This document shows positions 8,338-17,788 of a DNA stretch of 37,263 nucleotides, piece after piece. Origin of the DNA: a virus; IMG/VR virus record IMGVR_UViG_3300045999_006174, positions 1 to 37,263 of that record; one strand, given 5' to 3'. Made by a program: the position numbers and the translations under genes. The notes under the pieces are model-generated. The model saw nothing but the letters and a program-made list of their open reading frames with translations, searched no databases and was not told the origin of the DNA. Numbering within the stretch: the first letter of the stretch is position 1; every line of letters starts with the position of its first letter.

Positions 8338-9404
8338 CATGCCCCCCAAAGAGAAATTGATTGAATTGGAGATGATATTAAGGTTGGATCAAGTGGATCA
8401 ACTGAGAGCAAAGGATTGATTCTAAGTGGTCTTAATCGATAGGTTAAATTAACTAAAAAAGCATCAAAACTTGAAGGATATTTAGTTAAAATTGAAATCC
8501 ATTTTCCTGTCTCTCCAGCACTCACAACAATCTTATTTGACCATAGATAAAACTCATAATCATAGGCTGATGGATTGATGACATACATGTTAATCACAAG
8601 GTTTAAATTCAATGTTATTGCTCCCTCCCATTGTGGAAGATTGGGAGTCATTGCGATCAGGTCTTGATAAGAGAATGTCTTTTGAGGATGAATTGACCCG
8701 CCGTTAAATGAATTTGTTGTACCACCATCAGCATTTACATCAATTGCTGATGCTGTGAATAACATACGAGGCCTCTTTTGCAATAGCCTAAGATTGCTCA
8801 AAAGTTGCCTACCTTTTGCAGATGATAAAGGCTTGTCACTTATAAAAGCATCATCGCCTATTGGGTAAAAATAATCAGCACCATTTGGTTGATATACAGC
8901 ACCATCTGAAACTGATGATAAAGGCAATGCTTCAACGCAAATAGAATTTACTTGTAAATGTCCTTGTACGATCATTTGCACAAGCATGTATGAAGTTGAA
9001 TTGCTGATGCTTGCGAATGTGATTGATCCTTGATAATAGGCCGTTGTGCTAGGAGTTAAATTAAGAGTTAATGTAGCCGTTGATGCTCCAGCCGTTATCG
9101 TAACATAAACATAATTCAAGCCAGTATGAGCTTGTGCATTAACTGTAATTTGAAAAACCTTGTGAGCGGTGCTTATAGTTGGCATCCTCCAATAACAAGC
9201 TATTTTAGGAGTAGCTGAATTATAGAATAAAATCCCATCATCAAACTTTTGCTCAATCATCACCCCTGCACCATAATGAGCATGAAGATAATTTTGCATC
9301 TTGCCAAGATTGACAAGTGCATCAGCATCATTTGATATTTCTTTCCCTGAAACATAGAGAAATGGATCAAGCGAGACGATTGGATTTAAAATAGAATTAG
9401 TCAT
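8337..9404 (-). CDS. Tail-tip structural protein, unknown family
   Basis: A 355-residue protein from ATG 9404 (MTNSILNPIVSLDPFLYVSG). This start is preferred over the longer reading at 9452 because GGAG lies 7 bases upstream and the start then overlaps the preceding stop by only 8 bases. The sequence is beta-rich with Thr/Ser/Asn content typical of virion proteins; a central stretch (about 110-170) resembles a carbohydrate-binding-like beta sandwich. Its function is inferred from position only. Confidence 0.55.
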   Translation of the reverse strand: MTNSILNPIVSLDPFLYVSGKEISNDADALVNLGKMQNYLHAHYGAGVMIEQKFDDGILFYNSATPKIACYWRMPTISTAHKVFQITVNAQAHTGLNYVYVTITAGASTATLTLNLTPSTTAYYQGSITFASISNSTSYMLVQMIVQGHLQVNSICVEALPLSSVSDGAVYQPNGADYFYPIGDDAFISDKPLSSAKGRQLLSNLRLLQKRPRMLFTASAIDVNADGGTTNSFNGGSIHPQKTFSYQDLIAMTPNLPQWEGAITLNLNLVINMYVINPSAYDYEFYLWSNKIVVSAGETGKWISILTKYPSSFDAFLVNLTYRLRPLRINPLLSVDPLDPTLISSPIQSISLWGA

Positions 9405-10587
9405 GCTCGATCTCCATAGTGATAGGTACTCTTCTTCTGATAACTCCATCATAAGCGAGATCTGCTGATATGTCGGTTATAGTGCCAACGATCACGCCTT
9501 GATCTCCATTATTTTCACTTGTATGAGTGAGAGAATAAGCTGGATTTGATGAGGTGATATCATTCGTTATCCTTGCTAGTCTAGGATCTCCAACCCCTTG
9601 AATGAAATTGATTTTTGCTCCCTTGTAAAAGTAAGCCCCCAAAGTATCGCTAAAAAATCGATAATCATTCTGAATATCAGCATAAGCATCTAAATGGAAA
9701 GTCAATCGAGATTTAACATAATTGCCTATGAAGTTGGATGTAAAGCCACCGCCTATTTTTCTTTGATACTCACTCACTCGATCGTATGCTATATGATGAT
9801 CTTGAAATGGTCGAGATGGATATAAGACGCCTGGCATCACATGATCAGAGATTAAAGCCTTTCTTCCATAGAGAGAAACCCATTGCTCATTCCCACTAAA
9901 TCCAAGCCTATCTCTGAAATCTGTATCAACCCATGAGAATGATGGATTGGCAAAGCTTGACATTCTGACAACATGTCCATCATCTCGCAAAATCCATTGA
10001 TGAGCTTGTGCAAAATAAAACTCATCCCTTGATTGTAGGCAATATTCGCCATTGCCTGATCTGATCGATAAGAGAGAAACCATATCTTGAGCAAGTGGAA
10101 AGCTCGGATAAAAAGTAGGCGATGATGTTGATGATCCAGTATAAAAAAGTTTGCTTGTGTTAGTTGATGATTCATTGCCAAACACTAGATTTTTTCTAGT
10201 CCAATCAGATGGAAATGTAACTGATGGACCGCTTTTTGCAATCCCTGAGCTGCTACCTATTCCCCAATAATCAGGATCAGTAGCAAATAACCACCATCTA
10301 AATGTAGTACTTGTATTTGCATCGTCTGAAATCTTGATTTTATCAGAAGAATCAATTTCAATCGTCCAAGTTGTACCAGCAAAATCGGCTTCTAAGTCAT
10401 GTTTGAGAGAATAGCTTGTACTCATCCCTTGACCGTTTAGAAACTGGATAGCATTATCAAAAACAATCTGAGATGCTGATGGCAAGCTGATGTCTTGACC
10501 TTCCGTTGTGTACAATGTACTTGTGAAAGGCCTTGCATCAAAATCAGTCATCAATGCAAAATTAGGAGCAAATTCATTTCTAGGCAT
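9397..10587 (-). CDS. Distal tail protein following the tape measure
   Basis: A 396-residue protein. It has many aromatic residues and short strands (TTFRWWLFATDPDYWGIG, SWVDTDFRDRLGFSG), with no membrane or enzymatic motif. It is the first gene after the tape measure, the slot held by the distal tail protein in many siphophages, so a ring at the tail tip is the best guess. ATG 10587 overlaps the tape-measure stop by 8 bases, which suggests coupled translation. Confidence 0.55.
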   Translation of the reverse strand: MPRNEFAPNFALMTDFDARPFTSTLYTTEGQDISLPSASQIVFDNAIQFLNGQGMSTSYSLKHDLEADFAGTTWTIEIDSSDKIKISDDANTSTTFRWWLFATDPDYWGIGSSSGIAKSGPSVTFPSDWTRKNLVFGNESSTNTSKLFYTGSSTSSPTFYPSFPLAQDMVSLLSIRSGNGEYCLQSRDEFYFAQAHQWILRDDGHVVRMSSFANPSFSWVDTDFRDRLGFSGNEQWVSLYGRKALISDHVMPGVLYPSRPFQDHHIAYDRVSEYQRKIGGGFTSNFIGNYVKSRLTFHLDAYADIQNDYRFFSDTLGAYFYKGAKINFIQGVGDPRLARITNDITSSNPAYSLTHTSENNGDQGVIVGTITDISADLAYDGVIRRRVPITMEIEHD

Positions 10588-12721
10588 TTAATCTTACCGT
10601 CCCTCTGTTTGAGTTATTTATTTGTCTTACAATACGATCAGCAAATGCTCTTTCAGCGGCCGCCTTTGTATCATAGATGACTGATCCACCGAAGTTAATA
10701 TTAAAGACCATTGGTTCAGCTTTACTTGCTTCTGGTCTAGTCGGTGCTTGTGCTTGTGCCAAACCAGTAGGTGAAACACTAGCTGAAGATCCACCACCTC
10801 CACCGCCTCCCATCGCTTTTGATGAAACCCCAGCAATAGCACCAACACCAGCAAATAAAGCGGCTGATTGAAAATATTGACTAGCTGAAACACCACCAAT
10901 TGGACCCAAAGCCAAAGCTGAAAAACCCATAGCGGTTGCAAAGATTGATCTTGCGATTGCCTCTTGTGCTAAGCCTTCAAGTGTTGACTTGATTGCTTCT
11001 TCCATTGATTGAGCTCCCATAATTGCACCAGCAACAGATGCAGCAAATGCTTGAGTTGTTGCCATTGCCATCTCACCCATTTCAGATGCTGCATAACTCT
11101 CAACCTTGACTCTTTGATTTGCATATCTCTTTTGAATTTCAGCTTTAGCAAGTTCATTATCCTCAACTGATCTTAATTCAATCTCTTGATTTTTTGCCAA
11201 TAGATCAAGTTGCTTTTTGTACTCATCCTTGCCAGCTTCAATATCTAAGATTGCAATCTTATCCCTTAATTCTTGTTGCTTTTGTTGATATTGGATGCTG
11301 GCTTGATATGTTGCCTCTTCGTGTGCAATTTGCTGATTGATTAAATCTTGATTGATCCTTGCTTGCTCTGAGATTTTAGCTTGCTCTTGTGCAAGTTGTT
11401 GATCATTTATCCCTTGAATTGCTAGTTGATATTGTTTTTCAGCAATTAACAATTGATTTTTATTATTTTTATTTAATTGTTGAGCCGTCTTGTAGTTGTT
11501 TTGAGCAAGTGCTATTTGCTCATCAAGGCCTGATTTGGTTAATTGAATTTCAAGTGCATTGATCTGAGATTGCTCAGATATGATTTGCATTTGCCTTGCC
11601 TTGAAAGCATCTGATCTTGCTTTTTGCTCACTCTTTAAACGATCAGCTTCAGCTTGTTTGATTTGCTCGATTTCTTGCTGATTTTTGATCTCTTTGAGTT
11701 GGAGTAAGTCGCTTGATTGTCTAGCCTTGTTTTCTTCCTCAATGACTTTAGTCAGTGCTTGAATCTCTTTGGTTGTCTTGCCATGTTGATCAGCCAATCT
11801 TTTCTCAATGCTCAAATCTCTCTCTTTTTGCAAGATCGATTTTTCATAGGCTGATAAGGTGGAGGTATTGAGTAAAAGATCGCTATATTCTTTTTGAATT
11901 TCTAACTGTGCTTTGAGTGCATCTGTTGCCTCTTGCTCAGTCATCGCTAAATCTCTTTGATACTCTTGAGCCTTTTGTATAGCTGGCAATGCAATCTCAT
12001 AACCTTTAGTCAATTCATCTTGAGCCTTAGCAACGGCTTTATCAGCTTCTGCAAGTCGCATCTGAGAGGCTATTAAATATTCATCAGATTTCAGTCGTTC
12101 ATTCGTTTGAGATGCATATCTTCGTTGTTCATCAGCAAGCATCTTTTGAGCCTTAATTTGCTCGGTATAAACCTTTGTCAAGCCTGCATTCTTCTCATTC
12201 AAAATCTCAAGTTTTAATCTTGCCTCTGAGTTTAGAGAAATAAGATCTTTTAGCTGATCATTGGTTGGCTTGATACCTTTATCAGCAAGTTCTTCCATCT
12301 TAGCGGTAAGATCACTAGCCGCCGCCGTTACTGCTGCTTCAATTTGCTCAGCTTCTTTGGCCGCTCCACTAAATTGATTAAATGCTTCTATTGCCAAAGC
12401 TAAAGCTCCAGCTATTGCTGAAATAGGTCCAAGCATTCCCATAAATGCAACTATTCCACTTTTGCCACCATTTTCTAAGACTTCACCCATTGCACCAAAG
12501 CCGTCAACTAAGCCACCAACAGACTCGCCAAGAGAATTGAAAGCTTCACCCATGACGCCGCCTTGTGCTGCTACGATTGCACCAACACCTTTAAAAGACT
12601 CTCCAACCCCCTTAACTGATTCGCCTATCTCAGATGCTGATCCTTGCACCTTCTCAAGGTTTTTCTGTGCTTGTTGGACGCCTTCAACCTCAACATCAAT
12701 CACAACTCTATTTTCTGCCAT
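10580..12721 (-). CDS. Tail tape measure protein
   Basis: A 713-residue protein from ATG 12721 (MAENRVVIDV); a GTG 12 bases earlier is possible. Domain order is typical: an N-terminal VEGVQQAQKNLEKV segment, a hydrophobic part (about 85-115, MGMLGPISAIAGALALAIEA), a very long Gln/Glu/Lys/Ala coiled coil (about 125-530), then a second hydrophobic part (SIFATAMGFSALALGPIGG) and a Gly7 stretch. It sets tail length and is threaded in the tail tube. By the common rule of about 1.5 angstrom per residue the tail would be near 100 nm (inference). It lies directly after the G/GT chaperones, overlapping their stop, as in lambda. Confidence 0.9.
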   Translation of the reverse strand: MAENRVVIDVEVEGVQQAQKNLEKVQGSASEIGESVKGVGESFKGVGAIVAAQGGVMGEAFNSLGESVGGLVDGFGAMGEVLENGGKSGIVAFMGMLGPISAIAGALALAIEAFNQFSGAAKEAEQIEAAVTAAASDLTAKMEELADKGIKPTNDQLKDLISLNSEARLKLEILNEKNAGLTKVYTEQIKAQKMLADEQRRYASQTNERLKSDEYLIASQMRLAEADKAVAKAQDELTKGYEIALPAIQKAQEYQRDLAMTEQEATDALKAQLEIQKEYSDLLLNTSTLSAYEKSILQKERDLSIEKRLADQHGKTTKEIQALTKVIEEENKARQSSDLLQLKEIKNQQEIEQIKQAEADRLKSEQKARSDAFKARQMQIISEQSQINALEIQLTKSGLDEQIALAQNNYKTAQQLNKNNKNQLLIAEKQYQLAIQGINDQQLAQEQAKISEQARINQDLINQQIAHEEATYQASIQYQQKQQELRDKIAILDIEAGKDEYKKQLDLLAKNQEIELRSVEDNELAKAEIQKRYANQRVKVESYAASEMGEMAMATTQAFAASVAGAIMGAQSMEEAIKSTLEGLAQEAIARSIFATAMGFSALALGPIGGVSASQYFQSAALFAGVGAIAGVSSKAMGGGGGGGSSASVSPTGLAQAQAPTRPEASKAEPMVFNINFGGSVIYDTKAAAERAFADRIVRQINNSNRGTVRLNA

Positions 12722-13648
12722 TGTTGATCTCACTCATCTGTCTTTCATTAAGACGATTTTTTAACAATTGATGATGATAGTATAATAAATCTACTGCTTC
12801 AACAATAGCACAAGTTGGCGATGGATAAGATGTTTTTATGTCAAATAGTCCATTCGTATGACTAAAGAAAGCATTTACGATTGGAGTAGCTAGATTGGCA
12901 AGTGCAACAGGACACGATCTTATTTTGAGCTCGCTGAAAGCTTCATCGCTATCAGGTGCAACTCGATAAGCAGGTACAAATAAGCCTTGCTCATCCTCAT
13001 CTAAATAAGGCAATCCCTTTTGAAACTTGCCACCACAATTCCCCCTAAGTTGTCTTAATCCTGGCTTAGATTTACATTGCTCACACCCCCAAGATCTCCC
13101 TTTATTTTGAGATAGCCATATTGAGGATGTGATCGCTATTTTCCCTCATCACCTAAAAGAGAAATTCTTTGAACATGAGCTACGATCTCAGCGATTGTTT
13201 GAATACGATGATGATCAGGTTTGATTGATTGGATTGCATCCCAAGCATTGCCGTCAAAGCCTTCAATCTTGACCAATGCTTTTTTAGCCGTTTCAGCATA
13301 TACACGATTGAGATAGGCTTGATACTGAGCAAAAGCATTCTTCTCTTGATCAGATAAAGAGTCTTGCCAATATGCTCGCTTTTTTTGATCATCAGGCTGT
13401 TCAACAAAAAGCATTCTTCCAAGTTCTGATCTAGTATATGCACCAGCCTTAATCTCAATCTCTTCTCTATCAGACGGAGAGAGAGGCTTGATAAAGAAGT
13501 AGGTTGGAGCTTGATCTTGCTTGACCTTGAGAGAATCAAAATCTCCTTGAAGATAAGCGGTGATTTCAGCCGGTGTCATATCTAAAGCTGGATCACAAGA
13601 AACAGCAATTTTAATCTCAATGTTTGTTGTTGTGCTGAATTTTAGCAT
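12708..13648 (-). CDS. Tail assembly chaperone GT, made by -1 frameshift at 13139-13145
   Basis: Joining the 170-residue upstream frame to the -1 frame gives a 313-residue protein. The -1 frame is open from the slippery site to the stop at 12708 (143 residues) yet has no ATG and no ribosome site at its beginning; only an internal TTG at 13013 could start it. The part before that TTG looks like real protein, with a cysteine cluster CEQCKSKPGLRQLRGNC. In lambda and many siphophages, GT recruits the tape measure through its T domain while G coats it. Gene order (tail tube, G/GT, tape measure) is the same here. The Cys cluster may bind metal (inference). Confidence 0.85.
13136..13648 (-). CDS. 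Tail assembly chaperone G
   Basis: A 170-residue acidic/helical protein beginning MLKFSTTTNIEIKIAV, located between the tail tube and the tape measure. The stop TAG at 13138-13136 follows immediately after the slippery heptamer, so most ribosomes finish here and a fraction continue into GT. AGGA lies upstream of ATG 13648, which follows the tail-tube stop by one base. The family is recognised from position and frameshift architecture rather than from a motif. Confidence 0.8.
   Translation of the reverse strand: MLKFSTTTNIEIKIAVSCDPALDMTPAEITAYLQGDFDSLKVKQDQAPTYFFIKPLSPSDREEIEIKAGAYTRSELGRMLFVEQPDDQKKRAYWQDSLSDQEKNAFAQYQAYLNRVYAETAKKALVKIEGFDGNAWDAIQSIKPDHHRIQTIAEIVAHVQRISLLGDEGK
13139..13145 (-). 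other. Slippery heptamer G GGA AAA for -1 ribosomal frameshift
   Basis: Read on the minus strand, the 0 frame is GAG GGA AAA TAG. The heptamer G-GGA-AAA has the X-XXY-YYZ form, close to the G-GGA-AAG of lambda G/GT. A stop codon directly after it is a favourable context. A -1 slip moves translation to ATA GCG ATC and onward, which stays open for 143 codons. No clear downstream hairpin was picked out by eye. Confidence 0.85.
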
Positions 13649-13649
13649 C

Positions 13650-14942
13650 TTAAATTCCTAGTGCAATTCTCACAGGTGAGTTGGCTGGCTGTGTTGTACC
13701 TACATCACCACCGAATCGGCTTTGTTTGTAGGTTAATACTTGCTTCACAATCTCACCAGCTACATCATATTTATTTGGATCAACGGTCAAATAACCAGCT
13801 GGGATGAATAAAGCCATGCCTTTGCCATCGCCAACAGGTCCAGTACCTATTAACACTTGACGGATTGTTCTATCTGAAAAATCTGATGCTAAAGTTGTAT
13901 TTGCTGATGATAAGGTCAAGGTGCATTCAACATCAACATTTGAAACCTCCATATCAGACATTCCGAGAATAGAGTTTGAATAGCCTTTAGGTGTTAAAGT
14001 GTTGGCAATATTAAATGTAAAGCCTTCAGCATCCAATGCAATTCTTGAAAGCTCTTCGCCTGTTGTGCCTACTACATTGGTTCGTGAGTAGGTGACGGCA
14101 TCAGAAACAACAGCATAAGCATTTCTAAAATGCTGAGTAGCACCACTTAAAACAACTGGCTCAACTGGACCTGTTGCATTGCTATGATCGTCTTGAATTA
14201 GAGCGGCTTGGAAGGTAAATTCACCCATCACACGACCACCATTTACAGAGATATTTAAGCTTGCAAGCTTGCAACCATAGGCATATGTACGGAAACCAAC
14301 GCCGTCAACTCTAAAGCATAAAGATGAAACCACTTGACCGCTTGAAGTACCATAAGGCACATACCATGTCTGCATTGGATAAATAGCTGTTGGATTTGCA
14401 CTAAATGCAGGAGAAACCCCAATCTTACCAGCACCACCACGATTATTTGCTGTTACTGATGAATACTCGCAACGACCATTGATGAGAGAAGAAACAACAC
14501 CACCGATCTTATAGTTTGTATTGGTAGTTGTTGGAGTAAATACATTCTCATCATCAGCTGTTACTGTATCGCTAGAAGTAAAGCCAGCGAGATTTGTAAG
14601 AAAGCCAGCATTCAAAAGCTTGCCTAAGCCTGTTGATGCATAGGTATTTGCACCAGTTCCGACGGTGGTAAAATCGATAGTGACTTGTACTTGACCAGTT
14701 CGTCTTTGTACTCGACTTGATCCACTCCAAACAGTATCAGGTTCAGGAGGCAAGCCATGAGGTCCGTCTCTTGTTTCAAGTCGTTCATTTGCAACAACAT
14801 CACCATAAATCACAACTGGATCTCTTTCACATGGTAAAGAAATGAAAGACAAGCCACTGAAATCAGGCAAGCCAGTTGATGATGATAAACTTCCAAAAGT
14901 TGCTTCAGTTGCTACCGATAGCGATCTGTGTGTGACTGTCAT
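13650..14942 (-). CDS. Major tail tube protein
   Basis: A 430-residue protein located just before the tail chaperones, the usual slot of the tail tube gene. Composition is typical: Ser/Thr/Gly-rich beta structure, no membrane segment, repeated short strands, GRVMGEFTFQAAL in the middle. It is long for a tail tube protein, which suggests an added domain on the tube surface (inference). GGAGG precedes ATG 14942, which starts one base after the upstream TGA. Expression should be high in the late phase. Confidence 0.75.
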   Translation of the reverse strand: MTVTHRSLSVATEATFGSLSSSTGLPDFSGLSFISLPCERDPVVIYGDVVANERLETRDGPHGLPPEPDTVWSGSSRVQRRTGQVQVTIDFTTVGTGANTYASTGLGKLLNAGFLTNLAGFTSSDTVTADDENVFTPTTTNTNYKIGGVVSSLINGRCEYSSVTANNRGGAGKIGVSPAFSANPTAIYPMQTWYVPYGTSSGQVVSSLCFRVDGVGFRTYAYGCKLASLNISVNGGRVMGEFTFQAALIQDDHSNATGPVEPVVLSGATQHFRNAYAVVSDAVTYSRTNVVGTTGEELSRIALDAEGFTFNIANTLTPKGYSNSILGMSDMEVSNVDVECTLTLSSANTTLASDFSDRTIRQVLIGTGPVGDGKGMALFIPAGYLTVDPNKYDVAGEIVKQVLTYKQSRFGGDVGTTQPANSPVRIALGI

Positions 14943-14943
14943 G

Positions 14944-15399
14944 TCAATCCTCCAAATAAAGAAGAGTAAAAGGTAAAATTAAAAGATAGCCTACTTGAGA
15001 AGGATCATTTTGAATTTCTTGAGTAGTGGCTTGATTAGGTATTAAAGAAACGATACCAGTTGATGAAAAATCATAATCAGGTTGTTTCAAGGTGTCGATC
15101 AGCTTGCTTGAATCTTCAGCTATCATCCGTTCAAGTAAGCCTCGATCTCCTCCGATATCATATCTTATTCTCAAAGATAGCTCAATTCTCTTTCTTCCAC
15201 TGATGCCAGCTTGACCGTCATCTTGAGCAAGAGCATTGAAAGCGATATCAAACAAGCGATTTTGATTTGATCTGCTCTCAAGTGATAGCGTGTTGCCTTG
15301 AGCGTCTTTGATGCATACAAAATGATGATAAGCATCAGTCTTTGGAGTGATAGCCTCAATTCGATCTATGAGATGATCTAGTGCTTCATATATGCCCAT
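14944..15399 (-). CDS. Tail terminator-like protein
   Basis: A 151-residue protein beginning MGIYEALDHLIDRIEAI, with mixed alpha/beta character and ending in LLILPFTLLYLED. Size and position (after the tail-completion gene and before the tail tube) match tail terminator proteins, such as lambda U, that cap the tube and contact the head. ATG 15399 is chosen because GGAG lies upstream; the longer reading from 15411 begins inside that leader. Confidence 0.6.
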   Translation of the reverse strand: MGIYEALDHLIDRIEAITPKTDAYHHFVCIKDAQGNTLSLESRSNQNRLFDIAFNALAQDDGQAGISGRKRIELSLRIRYDIGGDRGLLERMIAEDSSKLIDTLKQPDYDFSSTGIVSLIPNQATTQEIQNDPSQVGYLLILPFTLLYLED

Positions 15400-15400
15400 G

Positions 15401-15910
15401 TTATTCTCCAAGTAAATTTGATTTAACTATTTGCACGAGTTGATCAACCTCTTTGGGAGCAAGACCAATAAAGCCACGATCTTGATTAACTGCATAACCA
15501 TAATCTTGCACAGGTGGCAAAAGACCAATAGTGAATTTTGTGTTGGTTGCATCAAGTACTACAAAGTTTTGCATCATCATCCCTGATAGAGTTAAATCAA
15601 CTGAGGCCGTCTGACCTTCAATCGCATTTGATCGCTTGCGAGATTTATCTTTATATTCAGCATAACCACCAGCAAAAAACATGGAATTAGGTTTTTTAAC
15701 TCCGCCTTTAGGCTTTAATCTTTTGTAGGTTGTTGATTTATATCCGATATAAATAGGCTTTGTTGAGTATGCTCTAAACTTGTTTAAATTATAATCCAAT
15801 CCCTTGTAAATTCTGATTTTGATGATTGCTAAGATATCTTGTGCAATTCCTATCATCATAGGCTTAGTCAGATTTAAGGCTGGCAAGTTTAGGCTTAATG
15901 TTGCTTTCAT
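15401..15910 (-). CDS. Tail completion / virion morphogenesis protein (Mu G-like)
   Basis: A 169-residue basic protein. Near the C-terminus it has RGFIGLAPKEVDQLVQIV, resembling the conserved end of phage Mu G-type virion morphogenesis proteins, which join head and tail. It is rich in Lys and Arg in the middle (SRKRSNAIEG) and contains no membrane segment. It starts one base after the preceding reading frame stops and is followed by the tail terminator. The assignment rests on the end motif, size and neighbours. Confidence 0.6.
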   Translation of the reverse strand: MKATLSLNLPALNLTKPMMIGIAQDILAIIKIRIYKGLDYNLNKFRAYSTKPIYIGYKSTTYKRLKPKGGVKKPNSMFFAGGYAEYKDKSRKRSNAIEGQTASVDLTLSGMMMQNFVVLDATNTKFTIGLLPPVQDYGYAVNQDRGFIGLAPKEVDQLVQIVKSNLLGE

Positions 15911-16861
15911 TTACCATCTCATATTTCTTGAAGGGATAAACTGAGCTTCATATTCCCCAACAACTCTGCCAGCAAAATTCCCACGAATATCAGAGCTTGC
16001 ACTTACTCGCTGATTGTTTTCAGTAGTTTGAATGATGCCATCTGTATTCAAATCAAGGCTGATTGTTTTCATAGAAAGATCAGCAAGTTCAATTCCCCTT
16101 GCTCTCATTTTTTCACTTAAATCTATATTGCCATTAAGCTCATGCACACGAGCAATCGCAAGATAGGAATGAGCCTGCAATAAATCATGTGAATTGTGTA
16201 TATCATCTTCATCAACATCTCTCGGTACGATTAAATCTCTTACATATAAAGCCAGCTCATCAAGTGCTGATGATATTTGCTCTTCAAAGCCGTTTGCCCG
16301 TCTAGGTGCTAGATCAGCAATATGAGGAAATATTGAGCATAGCTTATTATGATCTAAGCCAGTATCAAAAGGACGAGGCACAATCTTTAAAGATCCTTTT
16401 TCAACTCTATTGATCGTTTGTGTGCCTTCGCTTTGCACATACTCAACAGCATAAGCGATTGTTTGCTTAGATGCAGTAACATTGGAAGATGAGCAAGTAT
16501 AAAGCCAACTAGCAAATTGAATTGTTGAGTTTGCAGTAAAAGAAATATCTCTTGGTAGTGGATCAGCTAAAATCAATTGTGTGCCAGTGATACGAACGAT
16601 CTTAATTGAGAAGAATGTATCTGCATCAGTGAGTAAAAAAGCATCTGATTGAAATTGCTTTAAGGCTGATGCTGATGCTGACAAAGTCATAACTCGTCTA
16701 TCTCTATCTAAATCAGTAGCTACTAAATCAGATCGACCTTGAGTCATAGCACTTGTGATCGTGCTTCCATCGAGATAGAAGGCAATTGATGGAGTTCCAC
16801 TGATTGGATGTGGAGCTTGCCAAATGAAATTATAATTTTTGCCTTGTTGTGCTTTTCTCAT
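15911..16861 (-). CDS. Head-tail connector / neck protein, tentative
   Basis: A 316-residue protein. The first half is beta-rich (SGTPSIAFYLDGS), the second half helical (about 190-270, ISSALDELALYVRDLIVPRDV and following), resembling connector or adaptor proteins, where a helical bundle docks on the portal. It ends in a basic RNMRW. It starts in an ATGA overlap with the F-like head gene. No family can be named with certainty; the role is deduced from its place between minor head protein and tail completion protein. Confidence 0.5.
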   Translation of the reverse strand: MRKAQQGKNYNFIWQAPHPISGTPSIAFYLDGSTITSAMTQGRSDLVATDLDRDRRVMTLSASASALKQFQSDAFLLTDADTFFSIKIVRITGTQLILADPLPRDISFTANSTIQFASWLYTCSSSNVTASKQTIAYAVEYVQSEGTQTINRVEKGSLKIVPRPFDTGLDHNKLCSIFPHIADLAPRRANGFEEQISSALDELALYVRDLIVPRDVDEDDIHNSHDLLQAHSYLAIARVHELNGNIDLSEKMRARGIELADLSMKTISLDLNTDGIIQTTENNQRVSASSDIRGNFAGRVVGEYEAQFIPSRNMRW

Positions 16862-17781
16862 GTTGTTATGTCCTTTATCTCACTATCTGAAACCACCGTT
16901 AAATTGTTGACCTTTAGAAATCCCTTGCTCACTGGAGCCCATGAATGTCGGCAATTATAGCCACCGCCTGAAGTCAATGGAGGACCACTTGAAGGTTGCC
17001 CATTGTCAAGCTTGATGATCTGCTTTTTAGATAGCACTTTTCCAACAAGCTTGCGACAAAATGGTCTAGTGATCCCATCTTTAGGCCCAACATAAATGAA
17101 GTTCTCTAAGCCAGCTTCATCAGCATTTAAAGCATTGATAGATCTCCCAAATTCAGCGATCTTCGTTCTTGCTTGAGTAGTGCCAACGCCAACTGATTTA
17201 TCAAAAGCAACTCTCATCTGATCAAGCACCGGCTTTGAGCTTCCAACAATAATCGCCGTTGTTGCCATGTTGCGAATTGCACTACTAAGAGAAGGCAATA
17301 TCTGAGCATCAAAAACTTGTGATGAAGTTTGCTGAGCAATAGCTTGAATGAGATTTGGAGGTGCTGATTTAAACTCAGGATCAATCGCAAGAGTTGCCTT
17401 ATTGATCAATTCCACTATGTCCACTTGAGACCGCTCAAAATATGTCAAGGCGTCTCCCATGCCACTTGAGATTAAAAATGATTTAAGCTCATCAGGTGAC
17501 ATACTAACAAGCATTTGGCCTTGACCTTGTTGCACCATTTCAGCGATTGCACGATATAATCGATTGGTCGCTTTTTTCATCTCTTCCTCAAATGTTTTAG
17601 CTGAATTAACCTCTTTAACAAGGACATCCAATCTCATTTTAAGCAAGAGTTTTAATTGTGGATTGCGTTCATCAATCCATTGTTTTCTGATATCCTCTAT
17701 TGCCTGTTGATCTGCATCACTAGCTTCTGCTAGGTGCACCATATTATTGATAGAATTAAGGCAATAAGGACAATTAAGCAT
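16858..17781 (-). CDS. Mu F-like / SPP1 gp7-like minor head protein
   Basis: A 307-residue protein. The C-terminus has the family signature: NFIYVGPKDGITRPFC (227-242) followed by GGGYNCRHSW (272-281), matching the D-xxTR-xxC ... GGxNCRH pattern of Mu F/SPP1 gp7 head morphogenesis proteins. These sit inside the head near the portal and are often injected. The N-terminus has a CPYC motif (4-7) that could bind metal with the later cysteines. It is usually next to the portal, but here lies downstream of the capsid gene. The ribosome site before ATG 17781 is weak. Confidence 0.8.
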   Translation of the reverse strand: MLNCPYCLNSINNMVHLAEASDADQQAIEDIRKQWIDERNPQLKLLLKMRLDVLVKEVNSAKTFEEEMKKATNRLYRAIAEMVQQGQGQMLVSMSPDELKSFLISSGMGDALTYFERSQVDIVELINKATLAIDPEFKSAPPNLIQAIAQQTSSQVFDAQILPSLSSAIRNMATTAIIVGSSKPVLDQMRVAFDKSVGVGTTQARTKIAEFGRSINALNADEAGLENFIYVGPKDGITRPFCRKLVGKVLSKKQIIKLDNGQPSSGPPLTSGGGYNCRHSWAPVSKGFLKVNNLTVVSDSEIKDITT

Positions 17782-17788
17782 ACGAACA

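Noticed and set aside
10677-10871. Rightward frame of 64 codons inside the tape measure
   Set aside because: Antisense to a well-supported gene; Ala/Pro-rich composition is the mirror of Gly/Ala-rich coding.
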